Positions 1-10,004 of a stretch of DNA of 64,000 nt are shown here, piece by piece. Source of the stretch: Phormidium ambiguum IAM M-71. Lineage in GTDB: Bacteria > Cyanobacteriota > Cyanobacteriia > Cyanobacteriales > Aerosakkonemataceae. Location of the stretch: the NCBI RefSeq assembly GCF_001904725.1, contig NZ_MRCE01000011.1, forward strand, positions 62,001 through 126,000, read 5' to 3'. The notes beneath the pieces are model-generated. The model saw nothing but the letters and a program-made list of their open reading frames with translations. It was not told where the DNA came from and did no database searches. Made by a program: the position numbers and the translations under genes. The stretch's first letter is position 1. Each line of letters starts with the position of its first letter.

Positions 1-1244
1 CTGCTTGGCGAAAGTTATGGGAACGTTGGGGAAAATTACCTTTTGAACAGTTATTTTCTCCGGCAATTCGCTATGCTGAAAATGGTTTTCCTGTATCTCC
101 AGTAACTGCACAAGCTTGGCAACGTGCACAAAGGATATTTTTACCTTTAAATAGTCCCGAATTTCAAGATTTTAAACAAGTGTTTTTTCCCAAAAACCGC
201 GCACCTAAAGCAGGGGAAATTTGGGGAAGTGCGGCGCATGGGAAGACGCTAAGATCGATCGCCAATTCTGGCGGCGAAAGCTTTTATAATGGAGAAATTG
301 CCCAGAAAATTGCTAACTTTGCGGCAGATACAGGCGGGTTTTTAACCACAGAAGATTTAGCAAGTCATTTAGCAGATTGGGTAGAACCAATTTCTACAAA
401 TTATCGCGGTTTCACTGTTTGGGAAATTCCTCCCAATGGACAAGGAATCGCCACTTTAATGGCATTAAATATTTTAGAAGGTTTTGATATTGCTCAATAT
501 CCCCGCGAATCTGTCGAGAGTTATCATTTACAAATTGAAGCGATGAAATTGGCATTTGCTGACGTTCATCGTCACGTTGCTGATATCAAATTTATGACAG
601 TTGCAGCAGAACATTTGTTAGATAAAACTTATGCTGCTGAACGCAGAAATTTAATTAGTGAAACTGCAATTCCCTTAGCTGAACCTGGACTTCCGAAAGG
701 GGGAACTGTTTATTTAGCCGCAGCAGATGGGGAATTAATGGTTTCCTTTATTCAATCTAATTTTGAAGGTTTTGGTAGTGGAATATTAGTTCCTGAAACT
801 GGAATTGCTTTACACAATCGCGGATTAGGTTTTACTTTAGAAGCGGGACATCCTAACCAAATCGCCCCAGAAAAACGCCCATTTCATACTATTATTCCCG
901 GATTTTTAACTAAAGACGATCGACCTTTAGGGCCATTTGGAGTTATGGGAGGGCCGATGCAACCCCAAGGACATTTACAAGTAATATTAAATATGGTGGA
1001 TTATGGCATGAATCCCCAAGCAGCTTTAGATGCGCCGCGCTGGTTTTTTGTAGCTGGAAATAGAGTGTTATTAGAAGAAAGTGTTTCGCCTAAAATTGTA
1101 GAATTACTATTAGCAAAAGGTCATGAAGTGCGGGTAACTGCAAATACATCTTTGTTTGGTAAAGGTCAAATTATATTAAGGGAAAATGATGTGTTTATCG
1201 CTGGATCTGAACCTCGTGCTGATGGAATGGCGATCGCACTTTAG
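1..1244 (+). CDS. ggt: gamma-glutamyltransferase, 3' part (5' end outside window)
   Basis: The reading frame is open from the first bases of the window (AWRKLWERWG...), so the gene starts upstream; the GTG at 180 is only an internal codon. The family makes a precursor that cleaves itself before a threonine, and the small subunit then hydrolyses or transfers gamma-glutamyl groups, for example from glutathione, normally in the periplasm. The small-subunit start is visible as GGTVYLAAADG with the predicted nucleophile Thr encoded at 705-707, followed by the family block VSFIQSNFEGFGSG and the late motif GPFGVMGGPMQPQGH. Only the last part of the large subunit is present, so no signal peptide can be judged. 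The 3' end is followed by a strong hairpin. Family assignment is firm; substrate preference is not visible. Confidence 0.93.
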   Translation, partial: AWRKLWERWGKLPFEQLFSPAIRYAENGFPVSPVTAQAWQRAQRIFLPLNSPEFQDFKQVFFPKNRAPKAGEIWGSAAHGKTLRSIANSGGESFYNGEIAQKIANFAADTGGFLTTEDLASHLADWVEPISTNYRGFTVWEIPPNGQGIATLMALNILEGFDIAQYPRESVESYHLQIEAMKLAFADVHRHVADIKFMTVAAEHLLDKTYAAERRNLISETAIPLAEPGLPKGGTVYLAAADGELMVSFIQSNFEGFGSGILVPETGIALHNRGLGFTLEAGHPNQIAPEKRPFHTIIPGFLTKDDRPLGPFGVMGGPMQPQGHLQVILNMVDYGMNPQAALDAPRWFFVAGNRVLLEESVSPKIVELLLAKGHEVRVTANTSLFGKGQIILRENDVFIAGSEPRADGMAIAL

Positions 1245-1282
1245 AGAAAATATAATAAAATGATAATTGTTGGAAATAAGAA

Positions 1283-1334
1283 AAAGATTTTTTGAACCAC
1301 GCACCGCTACGCGAACGTGGTTCAAAAAAATCTT
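1283..1334. terminator. hairpin between convergent genes, likely bidirectional terminator
   Basis: Two arms of about 18 bases (AAGATTTTTTGAACCACG and its complement with one extra A) enclose a 14-base loop containing CGCTACGCG. The outer parts are A/T runs, so either strand would give a stem followed by a U tract. It sits between the convergent ends of ggt and the DUF29-like gene. Termination is inferred from structure only. Confidence 0.6.
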
Positions 1335-1339
1335 ATTAA

Positions 1340-1762
1340 TCACCCTAAAATCAAATCCATTGCCTTTCTAATAATCTCTTCTCGATTCACTATTTCCCCA
1401 ATTTCTTCAGCTTCGTAGCGCCCTTCAAAAGCTTCTATTGCTGCATCTCTTAAAGCTGAATCATAAGCATCTTGTAACGTTTCTAATAACTCTTCTTCCG
1501 TCAAATAATTGCCTTTTGCTTTATGTCGCTTATTAGTGCGTTGAATTTGCTTAACTGAATTAAGTATCGAAGTATTCCAAGATTTAGTAGTACGATTTTC
1601 CGCAGATTGTTTGATTAAATGCAACAATAAAATAATGCCAAAGCTAAAAATTTTGTTGAGTTTATCAGATTTACTCATTTCCTCTAATTCTTCCACTATT
1701 AGCAGAGCTTCGGATATTTTGCCCTGATACAACAATTCTTTTAATGTGAGTAACTCTTCCAT
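1340..1762 (-). CDS. DUF29-like protein
   Basis: A 140-residue acidic and probably all-helical protein without signal peptide or membrane segment. The block VEELEEMSKSDKLNK, then LLLHLIKQ and RTTKSWNTSI, has the layout of the cyanobacterial DUF29 family (VEELESMG..., LL.HLLKW, SW..SI). No function is established for the family. The ATG lies 12 bases after the cobK stop, so it is probably the last gene of that leftward transcript, although nothing suggests a cobalamin role. I recognise the family only by pattern, so the assignment is moderate. Confidence 0.6.
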   Translation of the reverse strand: MEELLTLKELLYQGKISEALLIVEELEEMSKSDKLNKIFSFGIILLLHLIKQSAENRTTKSWNTSILNSVKQIQRTNKRHKAKGNYLTEEELLETLQDAYDSALRDAAIEAFEGRYEAEEIGEIVNREEIIRKAMDLILG

Positions 1763-1774
1763 TGCTTGTGAATC

Positions 1775-2593
1775 CTAAACATTTTGACTTCCAAAGTGTT
1801 GCTGACAAAATGCGATCGCTTCTCCCAAATCACTAGTAACGCGAGGATATAGGATAATAGGCGGTTCAATTATCAGCAAAGTAACTCCTAGTTCTGCTGC
1901 TAATTGGCGTTTCACATCTTCTCCACCAGGCGCACCAGAAGCTTTTGTGACTACCATTGAAATTTGCCAATGTCGCCAAAGTTCCCTTTCTAAATTAATC
2001 GGAATTGGGGGACGCATGGCGAATAATTTATCTTGAGTAAAACCTGCTGCTAAAGCTGCGTCAATAGAAGTAGTTGCGGGTAAAACTCTGGCAAATAAAG
2101 TCGATCGCTTATGCCAATCTCTAAACAAAGGCAAAACTTTATACCCCACAGTAAAAAGCACCCTTTCTCCTACCAAATAATCCCCAGTTACTAACTTCTC
2201 AAAACTATCCAAATAAATCAACTTTCCCCCCACCTCCCCATCTCCCCATCCCCCCACCTCCCACCGAGGGCGTTCAAAACGCAAATAAGGAATTTGTTGT
2301 TTTTGGCAAGCAGCGATCGCATTTTGGGAAATTTCTACTGCATAAGGATGGGAAGCATCCAACACTGCAATAATATTTTGTTGAGTTAAAAATTCCTCGA
2401 TTTCGGATAAATTAAAACGCCCTACCCAAACTTGCAACAAAGGCGAATTTGGATAGAGCGATCGAGCACTTTCAGTAGTTACAGAAATTACCAAAGGTAG
2501 CTGAATTTGTAGCAACCCAATTGCTAATTTAGCACTTTCTCCAGTGCCACCAATCAACCAGATTCTACGTTGAGTTTTTACTCTCTTATGCAA
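1775..2593 (-). CDS. cobK: precorrin-6A/cobalt-precorrin-6A reductase
   Basis: The CobK/CbiJ family reduces the corrin ring of (cobalt-)precorrin-6A with NADPH during cobalamin synthesis in the cytoplasm. Visible family features are the N-terminal nucleotide-binding motif IWLIGGTGESAKLA, the central VLDASHPYAVEISQNA block, PYLRFERPRW, and the C-terminal VVTKASGAPGG block. The length of 272 residues is normal. No ATG precedes the GGTGES motif; a TTG at 2593, with GAGAG a few bases upstream, is the best start. A short low-complexity insert (around residues 110-120, GGWGDGEVGG) corresponds to a run of CCCCACCTCCCCAT repeats in the DNA, suggesting a repeat has crept into the coding sequence. No other cobalamin gene is nearby. 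Confidence 0.88.
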   Translation of the reverse strand: MHKRVKTQRRIWLIGGTGESAKLAIGLLQIQLPLVISVTTESARSLYPNSPLLQVWVGRFNLSEIEEFLTQQNIIAVLDASHPYAVEISQNAIAACQKQQIPYLRFERPRWEVGGWGDGEVGGKLIYLDSFEKLVTGDYLVGERVLFTVGYKVLPLFRDWHKRSTLFARVLPATTSIDAALAAGFTQDKLFAMRPPIPINLERELWRHWQISMVVTKASGAPGGEDVKRQLAAELGVTLLIIEPPIILYPRVTSDLGEAIAFCQQHFGSQNV

Positions 2594-2609
2594 CAGCTGA
2601 CTCTCTCAA

Positions 2610-2798
2610 TTAGCCTTTCAGGGCTTTTGTAAAATTCCGGCGAAAAGATTTATTCACCATTAACACAGGCCACAATAAGGCTAAAGAGATTCTAGTTGGT
2701 AAACTTCGTTGAAAGTTTGTTCTCTCAAAACCAGTCCAGAACTTCCAAACACCACCAACGTAAGCCACCAACAATACTACAAGAATTAACTTACCCAT
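2610..2798 (-). CDS. small conserved membrane protein
   Basis: A 62-residue protein with an N-terminal hydrophobic segment (about residues 3-18), the phrase FERTNFQRSLPTRISLALLWP, a short second hydrophobic stretch, and a basic tail ending FTKALKG. I recall similar short proteins in many cyanobacteria, but no function is known to me. It starts the leftward group: its stop is 16 bases before the cobK start. The long non-coding region beyond 2798 must hold its promoter. Confidence 0.65.
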   Translation of the reverse strand: MGKLILVVLLVAYVGGVWKFWTGFERTNFQRSLPTRISLALLWPVLMVNKSFRRNFTKALKG

Positions 2799-3737
2799 AA
2801 AATCACCTAACTATCCTACTTATATCTTAATTTTGGTCTTGAAAAGTAGCATTCTTTACCCAGAATAGCAGATTGGTTATTTAGCTGACGACCTTGATAT
2901 AATCAGAGTGCAGCTTTTAAAGAAAATGTAGTTAATTAAATCAATTTTAGCTTAACTCTCTGTTGGTTTGGCAACTGTTATGTAAGTATATTTCATAACA
3001 TTCTAAATTAGCAATCAAAAACTAGATGGCCAATCAATTATTCATTTAATTGGATTAAATGATAATTCTGACAAGTTAACTAATTTGCTAAAAAATGTTT
3101 AACAACTACTCTTAACCGGAAAATTAGCTAGATAATACAGATGGCGCGGTTAACGATAAATTAGAATAGGAGCGGCAAAGTTTTGTTAGTTAAAAACTCA
3201 AAACTAAGCCAAGCATCTAATCGACAGTTATTAATATTTTTGTCTAAACAAATATAACCAGCGATCGGCCCAAAGTTTACAATTGGGCAAGCTAACTAAA
3301 CAGAGAGGTGATTGTAATAATTTGTGTGAGATGAGCAAAAATACTTGGTAACAGTTGAACTAACCCTGAGAAAATTAGTTAAACTAATCTAGCAGTCAAA
3401 ATTTAATTACTCAGTCAACCTCAGATTAGTTTATTAATTACTGATACGAGTGGCATTGAATATATCTTAGGAATTAGGAATTAACTTCTTAAGATAGGTA
3501 GATAAATTTATCTGTTACCTGTTTAATAAAAATAGGTATAGCATTTCCAGCTATTAGGTTGAAGCAGGAAAATCGTACAATTACGAATAAGTGGTTTAGC
3601 TAGTGATTAATCTCGCTATAACCAAAAGACAAAATATCAGGGGCAAAGTGAATCAAAGTTTTAGTGGGGAAACCTAACTATTATTCAATCTGCCCTAATT
3701 TGTAACAAATAATTAAGAAGATAAAATAGGAGGACTT
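2799..3737. other. 939-base non-coding region with divergent promoters
   Basis: No credible coding sequence on either strand. The DNA is very AT-rich with no tRNA-like or long GC-rich fold. Possible signals: TTGGTT (2873-2878) and TATAAT (2898-2903), 19 bases apart, reading right; a perfect 14-base palindrome AGATAAATTTATCT at 3500-3513, framed by AGGT and ACCT (3497-3520), which could be an operator; and a strong Shine-Dalgarno AGGAGG just before 3738. A long untranslated leader or a small RNA is possible, but nothing in the sequence proves it. Confidence 0.5.
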
Positions 3738-6278
3738 ATGCGGGCAGTGCTGATGGCTGGCGGATCTGGAACAAGATTAAGACCGCTAACCTGCGATCTC
3801 CCTAAGCCAATGGTTCCAATACTCAATAGACCGATCGCAGAACATATCATTAACTTATTGAAAAGACATCGAATTACAGAAGTAATTGCCACATTACATT
3901 ATTTACCAGATGTGATTCGTGACTACTTTCATGATGGCAGTGATTTTGGCGTACAAATGACCTACGCAGTAGAAGAAGAACAACCTTTAGGAACCGCAGG
4001 ATGTGTCAAAAATATTGCCGAACTTTTAGACAAAACCTTTTTAGTCATTAGTGGTGATTGTATTACCGATTTCGACTTAAGTGCTGCCCTGCACTTCCAT
4101 AAAAAACAACACTCAAAAGCGACCATAGTTTTAACTCGCGTCCCTAATCCGATCGAATTTGGTGTAGTAATTACAGACGAAGATGGCAAAATAAAACGAT
4201 TCTTAGAAAAACCCTCTACTAGTGAGATTTTTTCTGACACAGTTAACACAGGTATCTACATTTTAGAACCAGAAGTTTTGGACTTTTTACCAGCTAATCA
4301 AGAAAGCGACTTTTCCAAAGATTTATTTCCCTTGTTATTGGATAAAGAAATACCGATGTATGGCTATATTGCTGAAGGTTACTGGTGCGATGTTGGTCAC
4401 TTAGATGCTTATCGAGAAGCACAATATGATGGATTATGTGGCAAAGTTAAATTAGAAAAAGCCTACGAAGAGCGAAGGTCTTACGGTGGATCTTTAGGAA
4501 TTTGGATCGGGCAAAATACCTACATTGACCCGACAGCACAAATAGAAGCACCAGCATTAATTGGAGACAACTGCCGCATCGGACCAAGAGTACAAATTGA
4601 ATCTGGAACTGTTATAGGTGACAAAGTAACAATTGGTGCAGAAGCTAACTTAAAACGCCCCATAATTTGGAATGGTGCGATCGTTGGAGACGAAGCAGAA
4701 CTTAGTGCTTGCGTACTTGCCAGAGGTACCAGAGTAGACCGTCGCGCCCAAGTTTTAGAAGGTGCAGTAGTCGGTTCCTTATCCACAGTTGGAGAAGAAA
4801 GCTTAGTTAATCCGGGTGTTCGAGTGTGGCCTAGCAAACAAATTGAATCAGGCGCTACCTTGAACATTAACTTAATTTGGGGTCAAAGAGCGACGCGAAA
4901 TTTATTTAGTCAAAGAGGTGTTTCGGGATTAGCAAATATTGATATTACCCCAGAATTTGCGGTTAAATTAGGTGCAGCTTATGGTTCTACTTTAAAACCT
5001 GGATCGCAAGTAGCTGTTTCCCGCGATCAACGTAGCATTGCCCGCATGGTTTCTCGTTCATTTATTGCGGGTTTAATGTCAGTAGGTGTTCATGTCCAAA
5101 ACTTAGAAGCTACGGCTATTCCGATTACTCGCACTGTAATTTCTACGTTGCCAGTTGTGGGCGGTGTTCATATTAGAATCCATCCCGAACGGCCCGATCA
5201 TATTTTGATTGAGTTTGTAGATTTGAAAGGAATTAATATTTCCAAAGCGCAAGAAAAGAAAATCGAAGGAGCATATTTTAAGGAAGATTTACGCCGCGCC
5301 CAAATTGATGAAATTGGTAATATGGCTTATCCAAGTCAGGTGATGGATATTTACAGCACTAGTTTTGAAAAACACCTAACAACCCAAGCAATTCGCCATA
5401 GTAATTCCAAAGTAGTAATCGACTATGTTTATGCGGTTTCTGGCGCAGTATTGCCGCAATTATTAGCCAAGTTTGGTTGTGATGCCGTAGTATTAAATGC
5501 TTCCTTAAATCAAACAGCTGTTTCTGCTGTAGAAAGAGAAGCATTGTTACATCAACTCGGTCATGTTGTAGAAGCATTAAAAGCTAATTTTGGAGTGCAA
5601 GTATCGGGAAATGGCGAACAATTAATTTTAGTTGATGAAACTGGCGCACCAATTCGCGGAGAATTATTAACTGCTTTAATGGTAGATATGATTCTCACTG
5701 CTAATCCGAGAGGAACAGTAGTAGTTCCTGTGGATACATCAAGTGCGATCGAACAAATTGCCCGCCGACATGATGGCAAAGTAGTTCGGACTAAAGCGAA
5801 TCCTAGTGCTTTAATGGAAGCTTGTCAAACTAACTCTCATGTAGTCTTAGGTGGTTCAGCAGAAATGGGATTTATATTCCCACAATTGCATCCGGGATTT
5901 GATGCTATGTTCTGCATTGCGAAGCTGATTGAAATGTTAACAATTCAAGAGCGATCGCTCGGCACAATTCGGGAAGATTTGCCCTTAGTTTACCATAGAA
6001 CCCAAACCGTGCGCTGCCCTTGGACTGTTAAAGGAGCATTAATGCGCTATTTAGTGGAAACTCATCCAGCCGATTCTTTAGAATTAATTGATGGGGTAAA
6101 AATTTGCTCCTTAACAGATGATAGTTGGGTGTTACTTTTACCCGATGCTGGTGAACCATTAGTGCATATTTTCGTAAATAGTAGCGATCGCACTTGGGTC
6201 GATCGAACTCTCAAAGAATATCGCTTTAAAGTGCAGAACTTTGTCGATCAAGAACAACGAGAACAAGCAATTAAATAG
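3738..6278 (+). CDS. sugar-phosphate nucleotidyltransferase / phosphomannomutase-like fusion
   Basis: Three parts are visible. Residues 1-235 are a nucleotidyltransferase domain with the signature [18 protein letters not shown], the lysine block [12 protein letters not shown] and the product-site phrase [12 protein letters not shown]. Residues about 255-370 are left-handed beta-helix hexapeptides ([26 protein letters not shown]). The rest resembles the phosphomannomutase/phosphoglucomutase family. Such fusions are usually annotated mannose-1-phosphate guanylyltransferase, so the likely product is GDP-mannose or another NDP-sugar for polysaccharides. In the mutase part the phosphoserine loop (TASHNP) is replaced around residue 475 by [14 protein letters not shown], and the metal loop (DGDGDR) around residue 620 by SGNGEQ, so that part is probably not a working mutase. 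Start supported by AGGAGG seven bases upstream. Confidence 0.85.
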   Translation: MRAVLMAGGSGTRLRPLTCDLPKPMVPILNRPIAEHIINLLKRHRITEVIATLHYLPDVIRDYFHDGSDFGVQMTYAVEEEQPLGTAGCVKNIAELLDKTFLVISGDCITDFDLSAALHFHKKQHSKATIVLTRVPNPIEFGVVITDEDGKIKRFLEKPSTSEIFSDTVNTGIYILEPEVLDFLPANQESDFSKDLFPLLLDKEIPMYGYIAEGYWCDVGHLDAYREAQYDGLCGKVKLEKAYEERRSYGGSLGIWIGQNTYIDPTAQIEAPALIGDNCRIGPRVQIESGTVIGDKVTIGAEANLKRPIIWNGAIVGDEAELSACVLARGTRVDRRAQVLEGAVVGSLSTVGEESLVNPGVRVWPSKQIESGATLNINLIWGQRATRNLFSQRGVSGLANIDITPEFAVKLGAAYGSTLKPGSQVAVSRDQRSIARMVSRSFIAGLMSVGVHVQNLEATAIPITRTVISTLPVVGGVHIRIHPERPDHILIEFVDLKGINISKAQEKKIEGAYFKEDLRRAQIDEIGNMAYPSQVMDIYSTSFEKHLTTQAIRHSNSKVVIDYVYAVSGAVLPQLLAKFGCDAVVLNASLNQTAVSAVEREALLHQLGHVVEALKANFGVQVSGNGEQLILVDETGAPIRGELLTALMVDMILTANPRGTVVVPVDTSSAIEQIARRHDGKVVRTKANPSALMEACQTNSHVVLGGSAEMGFIFPQLHPGFDAMFCIAKLIEMLTIQERSLGTIREDLPLVYHRTQTVRCPWTVKGALMRYLVETHPADSLELIDGVKICSLTDDSWVLLLPDAGEPLVHIFVNSSDRTWVDRTLKEYRFKVQNFVDQEQREQAIK

Positions 6279-6287
6279 TTAGTTAGA

Positions 6288-6340
6288 TAATTGGTAATTG
6301 GTAATTTTTGGATAAATTATCAACTACCAATTACTAATTA
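6288..6340. repeat. inverted repeat of the TAATTGGTAA type
   Basis: Arms of 16 bases (TAATTGGTAATTGGTA and its complement with one mismatch) separated by 21 bases lie just after the nucleotidyltransferase stop. There is no following T tract, so it is not a classical terminator. A sister element with the same core lies at 7005-7052. Confidence 0.55.
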
Positions 6341-6405
6341 GAAAAAAAGTTGTAAAATAGTAATAATGCGGACAAAAGTAAACAATCATCGCTCAAAACT
6401 TATTT

Positions 6406-6960
6406 ATGAACAGCTGCATTTTAATGGCCGAGGTCGTACAAGATCCTCAACTGCGATATACACCTGATAACCTCGCCGTTGCTGAGATGTTAGTCCAGTT
6501 TCCCGGTGTTAAACCTGACGATCCTCCAGCTAACTTAAAAGTAATTGGATGGGGAAATTTAGCCACAGAAATTCACGAACGCTGTCACCGAGGTTTACAA
6601 GTAGTTATTGAAGGTCGTTTGGGAATGAACACCTTTGAAAGAAAACCAGAAGGTTTCAAAGAAAAACGTGCCGAATTAACAGCCCAAAAAGTGCATTATT
6701 TAGGTGCTACTGATAACTTTGCTGCGGCAACAACCGGATCGACAACTGCTAGAAACCAAACTACAAATATTAGCCAAGACTCTTATCATTCCAGTGATAT
6801 GGCAAACACAAGTGGCAGATCTTTTGCCACTGCTTCGGTTACAAATACTCCTACTATGACCGAAGTAGATGATGAACCTCTTCCAGATGTTACTACCAAA
6901 TCTAAATCAAAACCAACAGCACCCGTAAATACACAAGACGTGGACGATATTCCGTTTTAA
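6406..6960 (+). CDS. ssb: single-stranded DNA-binding protein
   Basis: An OB-fold domain occupies about residues 1-105 (MNSCILMAEVVQDPQLRYTP, LKVIGWGNLATEI, LQVVIEGRLGMNT), followed by a low-complexity Ser/Thr/Asn-rich linker and the acidic C-terminal tip DVDDIPF, which in SSB proteins docks replication and repair partners. It coats single-stranded DNA during replication, repair and recombination. The 184-residue length suits cyanobacterial SSB-like proteins. The OB part is less like E. coli SSB than usual, and some cyanobacteria carry more than one paralogue, so this may not be the main replicative copy. Confidence 0.85.
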   Translation: MNSCILMAEVVQDPQLRYTPDNLAVAEMLVQFPGVKPDDPPANLKVIGWGNLATEIHERCHRGLQVVIEGRLGMNTFERKPEGFKEKRAELTAQKVHYLGATDNFAAATTGSTTARNQTTNISQDSYHSSDMANTSGRSFATASVTNTPTMTEVDDEPLPDVTTKSKSKPTAPVNTQDVDDIPF

Positions 6961-7004
6961 ATTGCTTCTCTGTTAGATTGTGATGAAAAGTATAATTTTT
7001 TCGT

Positions 7005-7052
7005 AATTGGTAATGGGTAATTGGTACACCATCAATTATCCATTACCAAATT
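7005..7052. repeat. inverted repeat of the TAATTGGTAA type, second copy
   Basis: AATTGGTAATGGGTAATTG is matched by a near-complementary arm (CAATTATCCATTACCAAATT, one bulge and one mismatch) about ten bases later. It lies between the convergent ends of ssb and the YciI-like gene and shares its core with 6288-6340. Confidence 0.5.
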
Positions 7053-7054
7053 GA

Positions 7055-7324
7055 TTAAATTGCTTGAATCCACTCTTTAACTTCGTATTCTGTCCAAATA
7101 CCATTTTGCCAATAGGGATCGGCTTCAACTAACTGACGAACAGTAGCTTCATCTGCTGCTTCGTAAATGGCAAAAACTTTGGTTAAGTCTTGAGTCGGGC
7201 CGATCGTAATTAAAACACCTGACTCTTTTTGTTTTGCTAAACCATCTAAATGTGCTTGTCTATAAGGTGCTCTTTTTTCCAGAACATCCTCACAATAACT
7301 TCCCCACATTACGTATTTTGGCAT
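7055..7324 (-). CDS. YciI-like protein
   Basis: An 89-residue YciI-family protein of ferredoxin-like alpha/beta fold. Seen: MPKYVMWGSYCEDVLEKRAPYRQAHLDGL at the start, TIGPTQD, and ADPYWQNGIWTEYEVKEW at the end, the last two matching the family's conserved GP and DPF blocks. The reading frame could be extended to 7411, but those 29 extra residues are basic and run into a poly-T/hairpin repeat, so the ATG at 7324 is the better start. Family members are small cytoplasmic proteins sometimes linked to muconolactone isomerase-like chemistry; no substrate can be inferred here. Confidence 0.8.
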   Translation of the reverse strand: MPKYVMWGSYCEDVLEKRAPYRQAHLDGLAKQKESGVLITIGPTQDLTKVFAIYEAADEATVRQLVEADPYWQNGIWTEYEVKEWIQAI

Positions 7325-7392
7325 AATGTAAATCTTCGATAAATCATATCCTGTCTGATTATATCTGTATGACGTACAGCTATCTTTTTTTT

Positions 7393-7500
7393 TAAACCGC
7401 AAAGGACGCAAAGGACGCGAAGGGAAGAGAAGAAAAAGAAGTTTTAATAGCCTTTATCTCTTTTTTCTTTCTTCGCGCTCTTTGCGTCCTTTGCGGTTCA
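7393..7500. repeat. long hairpin repeat (AACCGCAAAGGACGCAAAG type)
   Basis: The arm AACCGCAAAGGACGCAAAG plus GACGCGAAG (to about 7422) is repeated as an almost perfect reverse complement at 7471-7498, with a 48-base purine/pyrimidine-skewed loop. It lies upstream of the YciI-like gene and beyond the pheT end. A relative (GGCGCAGAGAACGGAGAGG) lies near 23113. It looks like a dispersed non-coding element; no ORF is inside. Confidence 0.65.
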
Positions 7501-7562
7501 AAAAATCTTACAGCTATAGAAAGTAGAAGGTAGTGATCAAGAACTACCAACCACCAAAAATC

Positions 7563-10004
7563 CTAACTTCTGAGAGTGACTTGGAATTTTTCGGTTAAAG
7601 CTTCTCGAACTTGTTGATGTACAGATTCGATATCTTCTTCGGTGAGAGTTCGATCGCCCGCCCGATAAATTAACCGAAATGCTAAACTCCGTTGTCCTTC
7701 GGGAACACTTTCGCCCAAATATTGATCGAATAATTCCACTGATTCTAATAAAGTACCAGCAGCTTTTGCCATTACCCGTTCGATTTCGGCGACAGAAACT
7801 TTCGTGGGTGCAAAGAAAGCAATATCTCGATCGGATGCTGGATAACTAGAATAGGGTTTTAAAACCGGAGTCGAAATTTCATCTTGATCCATCTGATCTA
7901 GTAACACATTCAGGTCTATTTCAAACACATAAACTGCATCAGGAAGACCTTTTTCTTGACGTAGTTGGGGATGAAGTTGTCCGAATGTACCTAAGCGATC
8001 GCCATGTACCCATAATGAAGCTGTTCTTCCCGGATGTAAGCGAGAATCACGACAATCAGGTTGATATTCTACGGTAATTCTTAACTTTTGAAACACGCTT
8101 TCTAGAATACCTTTCGCTTCATACCAAGTCATTGGTACTTCTTTTCCAGAATTTACCCAACGACCTACTTTAGGATCGCCACCGATAATTCCCGCTAAAG
8201 AATCAGCTTCCATTAATCCATCTTCTTCACTCCAGAAAATGCGCCCGATTTCAAAACCATTTAAAGCGCCATTTCCTTGTTCTAAGTTATATTGGAAACT
8301 GTCAATTAATCCCGAAATTAAATCATTGCGTAAGGCTGAATATTCACTGAACATTGGGTTACGCAGTTTGATTTGTCCGTCTTTTTCTGGTTTACCTAAC
8401 GAGTAATGTACTAATTCGGTTAACCCAGCACCTCGTAAAGCTTCTCGCAGTTTTCGGGTTAATAGTTGGTCAATAGAAAGATATCCTGCTTCGGTTTCTT
8501 CAGGTAGTTCGACACAGAAATTATCGTAACCATAAAGACGGGCAATTTCTTCAATCAGATCGATTTCCCGTTCTAAATCTCGATAACGGTAGGGTGGTAC
8601 TGTAACTATCCAAATTCCTTCGTCTTCAGTGGTGTTTATTTCGCATCCCAAAGATGTCAGAATTGGGCGAATATCTTCTGGTTGTAATTCGCCAAGTTCT
8701 TCGCCTAAATCGATCGGCCCTAATACTTGATTAACTCGATCGAGACGTAGTTCGATCGATCTTGTCCAAGCAGATTGATTCGGTCGATTATCGGCAAATT
8801 CTTGAGTTACTGGAACGCCGCCAGCTAATTCGGAAATTAACGCGATCGCCCGCCGACAAGCTAACTCTAATTCCGCCTGATTTACGCCTCTTTCATAACG
8901 ACCCGAAGCTTCCGTTCGCATTCCCAAATTCCGCGCCGAACGGCGAATCGCCATCGGATCGAACAATGCCGCTTCTAACATGATACTTTGAGTTTGAGCG
9001 GAAACTTCCGTCTCTTCTCCCCCCATAACTCCAGCTAAAGCAACGGGTTGGTCATTAGCAGTAATTAACAAAGCTTGAGATGGTAAATTGCGCGTTTGTC
9101 CATCTAATGTTTTTAAAGATTCGCCAGTTTTAGCTAAGCGAACACCAACAGTTAGAGAATATCTGTCAGTGACTTTTTGTAAACTTTGGCGATCGAAAGC
9201 GTGTAACGGTTGTCCCCATTCTAAAAGTACGTAATTGGTAATATCTACCACATTATTAATTGGTCTAATTCCCGCCCCTTGCAATCTTTGTTGCAACCAC
9301 TCTGGAGAAGAATCAATTTTGATATTTTCAATTACCGTACCAATATAAGCAGGACAAGCTTGGGGTTCTTCGATTTTTAAACTTAAAACCTCTTTGTTTC
9401 CACCAGAAATTTTAATTTCTGGAACTTCAGGTAATTTCAGAGTTGCCCCAGTTAAAGCTGCCACTTCTCGCGCCACCCCAATCATACTGAGAGCATCAGC
9501 ACGATTGGCTGTTGCTGTCAAGTCTAAAATCACATCATTTAAACCTAGAAGTGGGCGAACATCATTACCTAATTGGACACTTTCGGGGTCAAAACTATGA
9601 ATTCCCGATGAATCCTTTTCTAGTCCCAATTCTGCCAAAGAGCAAATCATCCCTTCCGATCGCACGCCGCGCAATTTAGTCGATCGCAACTTCAAATCAA
9701 CTTTTGGCAAATATGTACCAATAGTCGCTACTGGTACAAACAAACCAGCCTTGACATTAGCCGCTCCACAGACAATATTTAAAGGAGTACCAGAGCCAAC
9801 ATCTACCTCGCAAACTCTCAGCTTATCGGCATTAGGGTGGGGTTCACAACTGAGCACCTTACCCACTACCACACCATCAGCCCAAGTGCGACGGTCTTCA
9901 ATGTCTTCTACTTCAAACCCAGCCATAGTCAGCTTATGGGCTAATTCTTCAGGGGTAACGGTGAAATCTACCAGTTCCCGCAACCAGTTCAGAGAGATTC
10001 GCAT
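7563..10004 (-). CDS. pheT: phenylalanyl-tRNA synthetase beta subunit
   Basis: An 813-residue PheT of normal bacterial length. With PheS it charges tRNA-Phe; the beta subunit edits mischarged tyrosine and grips the tRNA. Visible: N-terminal [14 protein letters not shown], an EMAP-like tRNA-binding domain ([21 protein letters not shown]), the B3/B4 editing domain ([22 protein letters not shown]), the B5 region ([22 protein letters not shown]) and a C-terminal anticodon-binding FDX-ACB domain ([13 protein letters not shown]). pheS is not adjacent, as is common in cyanobacteria. The opposite-strand reading frames over its first third are shadows. Confidence 0.97.
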   Translation of the reverse strand: MRISLNWLRELVDFTVTPEELAHKLTMAGFEVEDIEDRRTWADGVVVGKVLSCEPHPNADKLRVCEVDVGSGTPLNIVCGAANVKAGLFVPVATIGTYLPKVDLKLRSTKLRGVRSEGMICSLAELGLEKDSSGIHSFDPESVQLGNDVRPLLGLNDVILDLTATANRADALSMIGVAREVAALTGATLKLPEVPEIKISGGNKEVLSLKIEEPQACPAYIGTVIENIKIDSSPEWLQQRLQGAGIRPINNVVDITNYVLLEWGQPLHAFDRQSLQKVTDRYSLTVGVRLAKTGESLKTLDGQTRNLPSQALLITANDQPVALAGVMGGEETEVSAQTQSIMLEAALFDPMAIRRSARNLGMRTEASGRYERGVNQAELELACRRAIALISELAGGVPVTQEFADNRPNQSAWTRSIELRLDRVNQVLGPIDLGEELGELQPEDIRPILTSLGCEINTTEDEGIWIVTVPPYRYRDLEREIDLIEEIARLYGYDNFCVELPEETEAGYLSIDQLLTRKLREALRGAGLTELVHYSLGKPEKDGQIKLRNPMFSEYSALRNDLISGLIDSFQYNLEQGNGALNGFEIGRIFWSEEDGLMEADSLAGIIGGDPKVGRWVNSGKEVPMTWYEAKGILESVFQKLRITVEYQPDCRDSRLHPGRTASLWVHGDRLGTFGQLHPQLRQEKGLPDAVYVFEIDLNVLLDQMDQDEISTPVLKPYSSYPASDRDIAFFAPTKVSVAEIERVMAKAAGTLLESVELFDQYLGESVPEGQRSLAFRLIYRAGDRTLTEEDIESVHQQVREALTEKFQVTLRS

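Noticed and set aside
180-1244. GTG at 180 as start of the gamma-glutamyltransferase gene
   Set aside because: The same frame continues with family-like sequence back to base 3, so the gene is truncated by the window edge.
7325-7411. 29-residue extension of the YciI-like protein
   Set aside because: It reads into a poly-T tract and hairpin repeat and does not resemble the family N-terminus.
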